Source: Actinomycetota bacterium (GTDB lineage: Bacteria; Actinomycetota; Actinomycetes; Propionibacteriales; Nocardioidaceae). From it: a stretch of 5,357 nt of DNA. Each line of letters starts with the position of its first letter. The first letter of the stretch is position 1. Positions 1 to 5,357 of this stretch are shown piece by piece. The notes below the pieces were generated by a model that was not told the origin of the DNA, did not search any database, and saw only the letters and a program-made list of their open reading frames with translations. Location: assembly GCA_009702305.1 (NCBI GenBank), contig WLIH01000237.1, positions 1 through 5,357 on the forward strand. The letters are read 5' to 3'. The position numbers and the translations under genes were made by a program.

Positions 1-144
1 CAGGGCATCTCCAACCGCGACTACCCGCTCGTGCAGGTGCTGATGATGATGTCGGTGGCGGTCTTCGTCGTCACCCAGCTGCTCACCGACGTCGTCAACG
101 CGCTGCTCGATCCCCGCATCCGCCTGGGCGGTGAGAGCTCATGA
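1..144 (+). CDS. ABC transporter permease, DppB/OppB-type (3' end only)
   Basis: This is the last 47 codons of a membrane protein whose start lies upstream of the window. The visible part begins QGISNRDYPLVQ, followed by a hydrophobic segment (roughly MMMSVAVFVVTQLLTDVV) and a short tail ending DPRIRLGGESS. That pattern (a D-Y-P-x-V-Q loop, a final membrane helix, then a V-N-x-L-x-D-P-R-I-R end) is the standard C-terminus of DppB/OppB family inner-membrane permeases, which import di- or oligopeptides and related solutes. Its TGA stop overlaps the ATG of the next gene (ATGA), so the two permeases should be translationally coupled and form the heterodimeric membrane channel. The substrate cannot be deduced from this fragment. 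The family call is firm because both the sequence ending and the gene order fit. Confidence 0.9.
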   Translation, partial: QGISNRDYPLVQVLMMMSVAVFVVTQLLTDVVNALLDPRIRLGGESS

Positions 145-995
145 CGCTCGCCGAGGTGGAGCCGGCGCGCGGCACGTCCGCGCGCCGCTGGAGCTGGGGC
201 GTCCTGGGCCGGGGTCGTGGTCTGGTCGGCACCGTCCTGGTGCTCCTCGTCGTCGCCGCCGGCCTGCTCGCCCCGTGGCTGGCGCCGTACGGACCGCAGC
301 AGCAGATCCCGGGCGCCAACCTGCTCGGACCGAGCGGCACCCACTGGCTGGGCACCGACGAGGTCAACCGCGACATCTTCTCGCGGGTGCTGCACGGCAT
401 CAGGGTGGACCTCGTCATCGTGTTCCTGGCCGTGCCCCTGGGTGCCGCGCTCGGGGTGCTGATCGGCCTGGTGACCACGATGTACGCCGTCGCCGACGTC
501 GTCGCGCAGCGGGTCTTCGACGTGCTGCTCGCCTTCCCGGTGCTGATCCTCGGCATCGGGGTCACGGCGGCGATGGGTCCGGGCGTGCGCACGATCGTCG
601 TCGTCATCGTGCTCGCCGAGATCCCGGTCTTCGGCAGGCTGGTGCGCACGTCGTTGCTGACGGTGCGCGCCCTGCCCTACGTCGAGTCGTCGCGCGTCAT
701 GGGCGCCGGGACCTGGTGGCTGCTGCGCAAGCACCTGCTGCCGAACTCGCTCGAGCCGCTCACGGTGCAGCTCGGGGTCTCGATGTCGGTGGCGGTCTTC
801 ATCGAGAGCGCGCTCAGCTTCCTCGGCCTCGGGGTCCGGCCGCCGGAGCCGTCGCTGGGCAGCCTGATCAAGGACGGCATCCGCAACGTCTACGAGAGCC
901 CGGTCTTCGTGCTCGGGCCGCTGGTCGTGGTCGCGATGCTGGTGCTCGGCTTCCTGCTCGTCTCCCAGGCGATCGCGCAGGCCCGCCGTGCCTGA
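141..995 (+). CDS. ABC transporter permease, DppC/OppC-type
   Basis: This 284-residue protein has the usual length for a DppC/OppC permease, the second membrane subunit of dipeptide/oligopeptide/nickel-type ABC importers. A first membrane helix lies at about 28-46. The family hallmark HWLGTDEVNRDIFSRVLHG is at 68-86 (compare the usual HPLGTDxxGRDxxSRxxxG). Further hydrophobic segments lie at about 91-112, 130-146, 151-164, 210-229 and 257-277. The cytoplasmic EAA-type coupling loop, which contacts the ATPase, is at about 179-201 (YVESSRVMGAGTWWLLRKHLLPN). The ATG overlaps the preceding permease stop by four bases, which fixes the start and indicates coupled translation. The fused ATPase follows immediately. 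By family knowledge this protein sits in the cytoplasmic membrane as a heterodimer with the upstream permease. The solute is unknown: peptides are most likely, but glutathione, nickel or other cargos use the same architecture. Confidence 0.95.
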   Translation: MTLAEVEPARGTSARRWSWGVLGRGRGLVGTVLVLLVVAAGLLAPWLAPYGPQQQIPGANLLGPSGTHWLGTDEVNRDIFSRVLHGIRVDLVIVFLAVPLGAALGVLIGLVTTMYAVADVVAQRVFDVLLAFPVLILGIGVTAAMGPGVRTIVVVIVLAEIPVFGRLVRTSLLTVRALPYVESSRVMGAGTWWLLRKHLLPNSLEPLTVQLGVSMSVAVFIESALSFLGLGVRPPEPSLGSLIKDGIRNVYESPVFVLGPLVVVAMLVLGFLLVSQAIAQARRA

Positions 996-1016
996 CCGCG
1001 ACGCCCCTCCCGACCC

Positions 1017-1022
1017 GAGGAG
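1017..1022 (+). promoter_or_regulatory. Ribosome binding site deciding the ATPase start
   Basis: GAGGAG lies four bases before the GTG at 1027 (six if only GAGG pairs). The alternative in-frame GTG at 988 has no comparable Shine-Dalgarno sequence. It would add 13 proline- and aspartate-rich residues ahead of the point where the ATP-binding fold begins (PLLSVRGLHIDF), so the site favours 1027. The GTG at 988 overlaps the upstream stop, so coupled initiation there is not fully excluded. Confidence 0.6.
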
Positions 1023-1026
1023 TCCC

Positions 1027-2712
1027 GTGAACCAGCCTGATCCGCTGCTGTCCGTGCGGGGTCTGCATATCGACTTCGCACAGCCGCGCCCCGCCGTCAA
1101 CGACATCCACCTCGACGTCGCTCCCGGGGAGATCGTCGCTCTGGTGGGCGAGTCCGGGTCGGGCAAGTCGATGACCGCCCGGGCGGTGCTCGGGCTGCTG
1201 CCCCACGGCGCCCGGGCGAGCGGCTCGATCAGGCTGCAGGGCCGCGAGCTGCTCGGCGCCCCCGACGCCGTGCTGCGCGAGGTGCGTGGTCGTGGCGCCG
1301 GGATGGTGTTCCAGGAGCCGCAGACCGCGCTCAACCCCGTGCGCACGATCGGCTGGCAGCTGCGGGAGGCGTTGCGCGCCCACCGGCGCGACCTGTCCCG
1401 CTCCCAGGCGCGGGAGCGCTCCTTGGAGCTGCTGCGCCAGGTGGAGATCCCGGAGGCCGAGACCCGGCTCGGCTACTACCCGCACCAGCTCTCGGGCGGG
1501 CAGAAGCAGCGGGTCGTGCTCGCGCTGGCGCTGGCCAACGAGCCGGCCCTGCTCATCGCCGACGAGCCGACCACCGCCCTCGACGTGACCGTGCAGGCAG
1601 AGGTGCTGGCCCTGCTGCGTCGCGTCAACGAGCGCACCGGCACCGGCATCCTGCTGATCACCCACAACATGGGCGTCGTGGCCCAGATGGCCGACCGGGT
1701 CGTCGTGCTCCGCCTCGGCGACGTGGTGGAGGAGGGCTCGCTCCACGACGTCTTCGAGCGGCCGCAGCATCCCTACACACGTCAGCTGCTCGCTGCGGTG
1801 CCGCGGCTGCCCGAGGTCGCGGCCACGCGGGCGACCCTGGTCGAGCGACCCGTCTCCGCCGCCCCGGCGGCAGCGTCGGCCCCGCCCGTGACCCCGGCGG
1901 TCGAGCTCGACGACGTGCAGGTCGACTTCGCCGGACCGCGGGGTCGCGGTGCGTCGTTCACGGCGCTGACGGAGGTGAGCCTGTCGGTGGCGCCCGGCGA
2001 GGTGCTCGGCCTGGTCGGTGAGTCCGGCTCCGGCAAGACCACCCTCGGCCGCGCGACGGCCGGCCTGGTGCCGCTCGCCACCGGGCGTGTGCTGGTCGCC
2101 GGTGTCGATGTGGCTGCCGCGACGGCGCGCGAGCTGCGTGAGCTGCGACGACGGTTGGCGTTCGTGCCGCAGGATCCGGCGGCGTCGCTGAACCCGCTGA
2201 TGAGTGTCGGCGCCGCGGTCTCGGAGCCGCTCGACCTGCATCGGGTCGGCTCGCGCGCCTCGCGCCAGGCGCGGGTCACCGAGCTGCTCGACGCCGTCCG
2301 GCTGCCGGGGGAGTACGCCCGACGCAAGCCCCGCGAGCTCTCGGGTGGGCAGCGGCAGCGGGTCGCTCTCGCGCGGGCCCTCGCTCTCGAGCCGGCCCTG
2401 CTGATCGCCGACGAGCCGACCAGTGCGCTCGACGTCTCGATCCAGGCCGAGGTGCTCGAGCTCTTCGCCGGGCTGCAGTCGGAGTTCGGCTTCGCCTGCG
2501 TCTTCATCAGCCACGATCTCGCCGTCGTCCACCAGGTGTCGGACCGGGTGGCCGTGCTGCGGCAGGGACGGATCGTCGAGACCGGCGCGACCGCCGACGT
2601 CTTCGCCTCCCCGGCGGACGAGTACACCCGACGGCTGATCGCCGCCGTGCCCGACCCGGCGCCCCGGCCGGTCGGATCGGTGGTGTCGGTCGCCGAGCAC
2701 CGCGCCTCCTGA
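1027..2712 (+). CDS. Dipeptide/oligopeptide ABC transporter ATP-binding protein, DppD-DppF fusion
   Basis: This 561-residue protein (from GTG 1027) carries two complete ABC ATPase domains in tandem and supplies the energy for the upstream permeases. In domain 1, Walker A GESGSGKS is at 41-48, the Q-loop glutamine at 96, signature LSGGQKQ at 155-161, Walker B LLIADEP at 175-181 and the switch histidine at 213. In domain 2, Walker A GESGSGKTT is at 331-339, the Q-loop glutamine at 382, LSGGQRQ at 438-444, LLIADEP at 458-464 and the histidine at 496. Each domain ends in the oligopeptide-family tail (HPYTRQLLAAVP at 248-259, YTRRLIAAVP at 533-542). An alanine/proline linker lies at about 276-290. 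All catalytic residues are present, so both ATP sites should work. Most systems encode these as separate DppD and DppF genes. Fusions of the GsiA/YejF type are known, so this one is uncommon but not new. An alternative GTG start at 988 gives 574 residues. Confidence 0.95.
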   Translation: MNQPDPLLSVRGLHIDFAQPRPAVNDIHLDVAPGEIVALVGESGSGKSMTARAVLGLLPHGARASGSIRLQGRELLGAPDAVLREVRGRGAGMVFQEPQTALNPVRTIGWQLREALRAHRRDLSRSQARERSLELLRQVEIPEAETRLGYYPHQLSGGQKQRVVLALALANEPALLIADEPTTALDVTVQAEVLALLRRVNERTGTGILLITHNMGVVAQMADRVVVLRLGDVVEEGSLHDVFERPQHPYTRQLLAAVPRLPEVAATRATLVERPVSAAPAAASAPPVTPAVELDDVQVDFAGPRGRGASFTALTEVSLSVAPGEVLGLVGESGSGKTTLGRATAGLVPLATGRVLVAGVDVAAATARELRELRRRLAFVPQDPAASLNPLMSVGAAVSEPLDLHRVGSRASRQARVTELLDAVRLPGEYARRKPRELSGGQRQRVALARALALEPALLIADEPTSALDVSIQAEVLELFAGLQSEFGFACVFISHDLAVVHQVSDRVAVLRQGRIVETGATADVFASPADEYTRRLIAAVPDPAPRPVGSVVSVAEHRAS

Positions 2713-2783
2713 GACCCGTCGATTGGTCCCCAACCGCAGTATTTCGGGTCGCCGGCGTGCGGTTGGTGACCGATCGACGGGCC
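2713..2783 (+). repeat. Long imperfect inverted repeat after the transporter operon
   Basis: Two 26-base arms, 2713-2738 and 2758-2783, are reverse complements except at three positions, one of which would be a G-U pair in RNA. They flank a 19-base centre (2739-2757) that holds a small CGG/CCG mini-stem (2745-2747 with 2752-2754). The left arm starts at the base right after the ATPase stop. As RNA this is a stable hairpin that could end the operon or protect its 3' end, although no U-run follows it. Its length and near-symmetry also fit a dispersed palindromic (REP-like) element. The sequence alone cannot separate these options. Confidence 0.8.
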
Positions 2784-2842
2784 GATCCGGTCGCTGCATG
2801 GACCCGGTCCGAAAATCGCACGACAGCGACCCGGTGGGCGGT

Positions 2843-2848
2843 GGAGGA
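2843..2848 (+). promoter_or_regulatory. Ribosome binding site of the MFS transporter gene
   Basis: GGAGGA lies eight bases before the ATG at 2857 and five before a GTG at 2854, two adjacent in-frame starts. ATG at good spacing is preferred, and the choice changes the protein by one residue. I see no convincing -10/-35 pair between the inverted repeat and this site. Confidence 0.65.
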
Positions 2849-2856
2849 TCGGGGTG

Positions 2857-4206
2857 ATGTTCGCCGCCCTGCTCCGTCACGCCCGACCGCCCTCGCCCCT
2901 GGCCGGTCGGCTGGCGCGTCAGTCGCTGCTCTTCGCGCTCGGCGAGGGCACGTTCATGACCGGGTCGGCGGTCTTCTTCACCCAGATCGTCGGCCTCTCG
3001 GCGGCCCAGGTCGGCCTCGGCCTGACCCTGGCCGGTGTGGCGTCGTTCCTGGCCGCGCTGCCGATGGGCAAGCTGGTCGACCGCTTCGGGCCCAAGAAGA
3101 TGTGGGCGGTCAGCGCCACGGGTCAGGCGGCGATGTTCGCCGTGTGGCCGTTCATCACCGACTTCCGGGGCTACGTGCTGATGGCGGTCGGCATGGAGGT
3201 GATCGGCGCGCTCGGCGGCGCCGCCCATGGCGCCTACACGATCGACGTCCTGCCCTCCGACGAGCGGGTGAAGTCGCGGGCCTACATGTACTCCGCGCTC
3301 AACGTCGGCTTCACCCTCGGCTCCCTGATCGGGGGCGTGGCGCTGGCCTTCCACTCCAACCAGATCCTGCACGCGATCCCGTGGTTCACCGCCGCCGTCT
3401 TCCTGGTCAACGCTGCCGCGATCAGCCAGCTGCCTCGGGCCTCGCACGACGAGCGGACGCCGGAGGAGCGCAAGGTCAAGGTCCCCGGGCCGGGGCCGCT
3501 GCGCAATGTCGGGTGGCTGCTGACGACCTTCTTCGGCGGTGTCTTCTGGACCAACCAGGTGCTGCTCAACATCGTGATCCCGCTGTGGCTGGTCGAGGAG
3601 ACCGACGCCCCGCGCGTGCTGCTGGCCTTCCTCTTCGGCACCAACACGGTGATGTGCATCTTCTTGCCGATGGCGGCGGCCCGTGGCGTCGAGGACGTGC
3701 CGACCGCGCTCAAGGCCGTGCGCATCTCGTCGTCGTTCTTCGTCGTCTCCTGCCTGATCACCCTGGCGACCCACGACACCGTCGGGTGGACGACGATCGC
3801 CCTCGTCTGGCTCGGCCACGTCACCGTGACCGGCGCCGAGCTCTACCTGTCGGCGGCCAGCTGGGCCTTCGAGGCCGAGCTGATGGACCCGCGCCAGCGC
3901 GGTGCCTACCAGGGTGCCGCCGAGCTGAGCAGCACGCTGGGCCGGGTCTGGGCGCCGGCGCTCTACACCTTCCTCGCGATGAACTGGGGAGCGTCGGGGT
4001 GGCTGGTGATCGCCGGCATCATCGTCGTCGCGACCGTCGCCATCCATCCGTCGACCCGGATGGCGCGGCGCTTCCTCGAGCAGCACGTGCCGGCCGACGT
4101 GCTGGCGCAGGCCCGCGCCTCCGCGCCCGACCCGGAGGACGGTCTCGCCGCCGGGCCGCCGTCATTCATCGGCACCGACGAGCCGGCGACCCACCCGCGC
4201 GGCTGA
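2857..4206 (+). CDS. Major facilitator superfamily (MFS) transporter
   Basis: This 449-residue protein is predicted to be an inner-membrane secondary transporter, probably proton-coupled. The hydrophobic pattern gives about twelve helices in two halves: six between roughly 21 and 190, a charged central loop at about 194-214 (RASHDERTPEERKVKV), and six between about 218 and 397. The MFS motif A is present between helices 2 and 3 (GKLVDRFGPKK, 71-81). In the second half, RGAYQGAAELSSTLGRVWAP (349-368) resembles the R-G-x-Y-Q-G helix 11 region common in drug-efflux-type MFS proteins. The tail after residue 400 is polar and cytoplasmic. It reads the same way as the ABC operon but is separated from it by the inverted repeat, so it is probably its own transcription unit. 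The substrate is unknown. Drug or metabolite export is a reasonable guess only. Confidence 0.9.
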   Translation: MFAALLRHARPPSPLAGRLARQSLLFALGEGTFMTGSAVFFTQIVGLSAAQVGLGLTLAGVASFLAALPMGKLVDRFGPKKMWAVSATGQAAMFAVWPFITDFRGYVLMAVGMEVIGALGGAAHGAYTIDVLPSDERVKSRAYMYSALNVGFTLGSLIGGVALAFHSNQILHAIPWFTAAVFLVNAAAISQLPRASHDERTPEERKVKVPGPGPLRNVGWLLTTFFGGVFWTNQVLLNIVIPLWLVEETDAPRVLLAFLFGTNTVMCIFLPMAAARGVEDVPTALKAVRISSSFFVVSCLITLATHDTVGWTTIALVWLGHVTVTGAELYLSAASWAFEAELMDPRQRGAYQGAAELSSTLGRVWAPALYTFLAMNWGASGWLVIAGIIVVATVAIHPSTRMARRFLEQHVPADVLAQARASAPDPEDGLAAGPPSFIGTDEPATHPRG

Positions 4207-4211
4207 GCCCC

Positions 4212-4238
4212 GGTCACACCGTGCCCGCGCCGTACGTC
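4212..4238 (+). promoter_or_regulatory. Putative ECF41-type promoter of the sigma factor gene
   Basis: GGTCACA (4212-4218), 16 bases, then CGTC (4235-4238). The established ECF41 promoter is TGTCACA at -35 and CGTC at -10, so this differs only at the first base. The same arrangement with the same spacing recurs before the next gene at 5132, and the match extends to GTCACACC-N14-CGTCAG. It starts five bases after the MFS stop codon. Transcription from about 4244-4247 would give a leader of roughly 30 bases to the GTG at 4275. This predicts that the sigma factor activates its own gene. Confidence 0.72.
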
Positions 4239-4274
4239 AGCACAGTGACGCAGCGACGTGGAAGGGTGGAGACC

Positions 4275-5129
4275 GTGGACGAGACGGACGTGACCGGCCT
4301 GTTCGAGGCCGAGCGACCGCGCCTGGTGGGGATCGCGAGCCGGGTGCTCGGCGATCACGCCGAGGCCGAGGACATCGTGCAGCAGGCGTGGTTGCGCCTG
4401 CACCGCACCGAGGTGGAGATCGAGAGCCTCCCCGCCTGGCTGACGACCGTGACCACCCGGCTCTGCCTGGACCGCCTGCGCTCGCGGACTCCGGTGCCGG
4501 TCGACGAACTGGAGCCCGACGAGCCCGACGGCGCTGTCGCCGACCCTGCCGACGACCTCGCGCTCGCCGACACGGTCGGGCTCGCGCTCCACGTCGTGCT
4601 CGACCGGCTCACCCCGCGCGAGCGCGTGGCGTTCGTCCTGCACGACAGCTTCGGCTTCGAGTTCCCCGTGATCGCCTCGCTGCTCGACACCACCCCCGTC
4701 GCGGCACGCAAGCTCGCGTCGAGGGCACGCGCCAAGGTGGCCCAGCCGCGACCCGAGGACGGGCTCGCCGACTGGGAGGTCGTCGACGCCTTCATGGCGG
4801 CGGCCAAGGGCGGCGACCTCGACCGGCTGCTGCAGCTGCTCGCCCCCGACGCCGCGGTGGGCGCCGACGCCGCCGCGGTCCTGGCCGGCACCCCGGCGCA
4901 GATCGAGGGGCGCGGCGAGGTGGCGGCGTTCTTCAACGGCAGTGCCGCCTCGGCGCTGCCCGTGTTCGTGGAGGGTCGAGCCGGCACGGCGTGGTATCAC
5001 CTCGGCGCTGCCAAGGTCGTCTTCGACTTCACCGTCGAGGACGGTCTCGTGCGGGCTGTCACCTTCCGCGCCGATCCCGATCTGCTGGCCCGCGTCGTAC
5101 GACGTGACGGCGGCGAGCAGCGCCCCTGA
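4275..5129 (+). CDS. ECF sigma factor with C-terminal SnoaL-like domain (ECF41-like, SigJ-like)
   Basis: This 284-residue protein is an alternative sigma factor that would direct RNA polymerase to a small set of promoters. Region 2 spans about 7-72 and includes the typical DHAEAEDIVQQAWLRLHR (27-44) and an AWLTTVTTRLCLDRLRS end (54-70). Region 4 is at about 105-156 (RLTPRERVAFVLHDSFGFEF, then VAARKLASRARAKV). A SnoaL/NTF2-like domain follows at about 165-275. Such extensions replace an anti-sigma factor in ECF41 and related groups, and no anti-sigma gene is visible here. The ECF41 linker motif WLPEP and the DGGG motif are not recognisable. ADPDLLARV (266-274) resembles the family NPDKL motif. 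GTG 4275 was chosen because GAAGG (4261-4265) lies nine bases upstream and the distance to the promoter matches that of the next gene. In-frame GTGs at 4266, 4245 and 4221 are less likely. The activating signal is unknown. Confidence 0.9.
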   Translation: MDETDVTGLFEAERPRLVGIASRVLGDHAEAEDIVQQAWLRLHRTEVEIESLPAWLTTVTTRLCLDRLRSRTPVPVDELEPDEPDGAVADPADDLALADTVGLALHVVLDRLTPRERVAFVLHDSFGFEFPVIASLLDTTPVAARKLASRARAKVAQPRPEDGLADWEVVDAFMAAAKGGDLDRLLQLLAPDAAVGADAAAVLAGTPAQIEGRGEVAAFFNGSAASALPVFVEGRAGTAWYHLGAAKVVFDFTVEDGLVRAVTFRADPDLLARVVRRDGGEQRP

Positions 5130-5131
5130 CC

Positions 5132-5158
5132 TGTCACACCTCGTGGCTCGCGATCGTC
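5132..5158 (+). promoter_or_regulatory. Putative ECF41-type promoter of the DUF1059 gene
   Basis: TGTCACA (5132-5138), 16 bases, then CGTC (5155-5158) is an exact match to the established ECF41 -35 and -10 elements. It begins three bases after the sigma gene stop. Start of transcription near 5164-5167 would leave about 30 bases of leader, containing a C7 run (5172-5178), before the ATG at 5197. The near-identical element before the sigma gene supports regulation of both genes by that sigma factor. Confidence 0.78.
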
Positions 5159-5196
5159 AGAGGAGCAGGAACCCCCCCGACAGACTGGAGACCACC

Positions 5197-5357
5197 ATGA
5201 AGACGATGACCTGCCGGGCCCTCGGCGGCCCCTGCGACCTCGCGCACGCCGGCGAGAGCGCGGACGAGGTGATCAACGCCCAGGACCGCCACCTCAAGGA
5301 GGCGGAGAAGGCGGGCGACGCGAGCCACCAGGAGGCCCGTGACGCCATGAAGTCGCG
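5197..5357 (+). CDS. DUF1059 small predicted metal-binding protein (5' part, runs off the window)
   Basis: The first 53 complete codons are visible and the reading frame is open to the window edge. The protein starts MKTMTCRALGGPCDLAHAGES, followed by ADEVINAQDRHLKEAEKAGDASHQ. This is characteristic of DUF1059 (annotated in COG as predicted small metal-binding proteins), whose members usually begin M-K-T-M-T-C-x-x-L-G-G-x-C-D and total some 60-90 residues, so most of the protein is probably seen. Cysteines at 6 and 13 and histidines at 17, 32 and 44 are possible metal ligands. The family's biochemical function is not established. There is no signal peptide, so it is likely cytoplasmic. GGAG (5187-5190) sits six bases before the ATG, supporting this start. 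It has its own ECF41-type promoter 39 bases upstream, which suggests it is a direct target of the neighbouring sigma factor. Confidence 0.88.
   Translation, partial: MKTMTCRALGGPCDLAHAGESADEVINAQDRHLKEAEKAGDASHQEARDAMKS

Noticed and set aside
21..1346. 441-residue open frame on the reverse strand
   Set aside because: Antisense to the permease and ATPase genes, low-complexity composition, no recognisable family; a shadow of codon bias.
2763..2792. Housekeeping promoter for the MFS gene starting at TTGGTG
   Set aside because: No acceptable -10 element follows at 16-18 bases, and the TTGGTG is part of the right arm of the inverted repeat.
868..4086. 1072-residue open frame on the reverse strand
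   Set aside because: It runs antisense across three well-supported genes, is dominated by R, G, H, D and Q, and shows no domain. Long empty frames of this kind are expected opposite GC-rich coding DNA.
2757..4274. Long N-terminal extension of the sigma factor frame (790 residues in total)
   Set aside because: The extension is the MFS gene read in another frame; only the part from about 4275 resembles a protein family.
5057..5063. TGTCACC inside the sigma gene as a third ECF41 -35 element
   Set aside because: The tetramer 16 bases further on is ATCT, not CGTC, and the site is inside coding sequence without a following gene start at the right distance.
5160..5165. GAGGAG as a Shine-Dalgarno for a small upstream reading frame
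   Set aside because: No start codon follows at usable distance, and it lies at the predicted transcription start.

Overview
The window is very GC-rich (about 70% by eye), uses GTG starts freely, and has codons ending almost always in G or C. With the protein families present, this points to a high-GC actinobacterium. A Nocardioides-like member of the Propionibacteriales is my guess from overall style, not something the sequence proves. All real genes read on the + strand. The long reverse-strand reading frames are composition artefacts.

Layout. Positions 1-2712 are the distal part of a dipeptide/oligopeptide ABC importer operon: the 3' end of a DppB-type permease, a complete DppC-type permease overlapping it by ATGA, and a DppD-DppF fusion ATPase carrying two complete nucleotide-binding domains. 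The substrate-binding protein is not in view and would be expected upstream. Directly after the ATPase stop is a long imperfect inverted repeat (2713-2783), which could be an operon-end hairpin or a copy of a dispersed palindromic element. Positions 2857-4206 encode a 12-helix major facilitator superfamily transporter of unknown substrate.

Positions 4212-5357 look like a small self-contained regulatory module. It encodes an ECF sigma factor with a C-terminal SnoaL-like domain (ECF41-like/SigJ-like), followed by the start of a DUF1059 small predicted metal-binding protein gene that runs off the window. Upstream of each gene is the same bipartite motif, (G/T)GTCACACC-N14-CGTCAG, with identical spacing. 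It matches the -35 (TGTCACA) and -10 (CGTC) elements known for ECF41 sigma factors. The simplest reading is that the sigma factor drives its own gene and the adjacent DUF1059 gene. The distances from each promoter to its start codon also agree, which helps choose the sigma start (GTG at 4275). DUF1059 is not among the usual ECF41 partners (carboxymuconolactone decarboxylases, oxidoreductases, epimerases), so this pairing is the most interesting item here.
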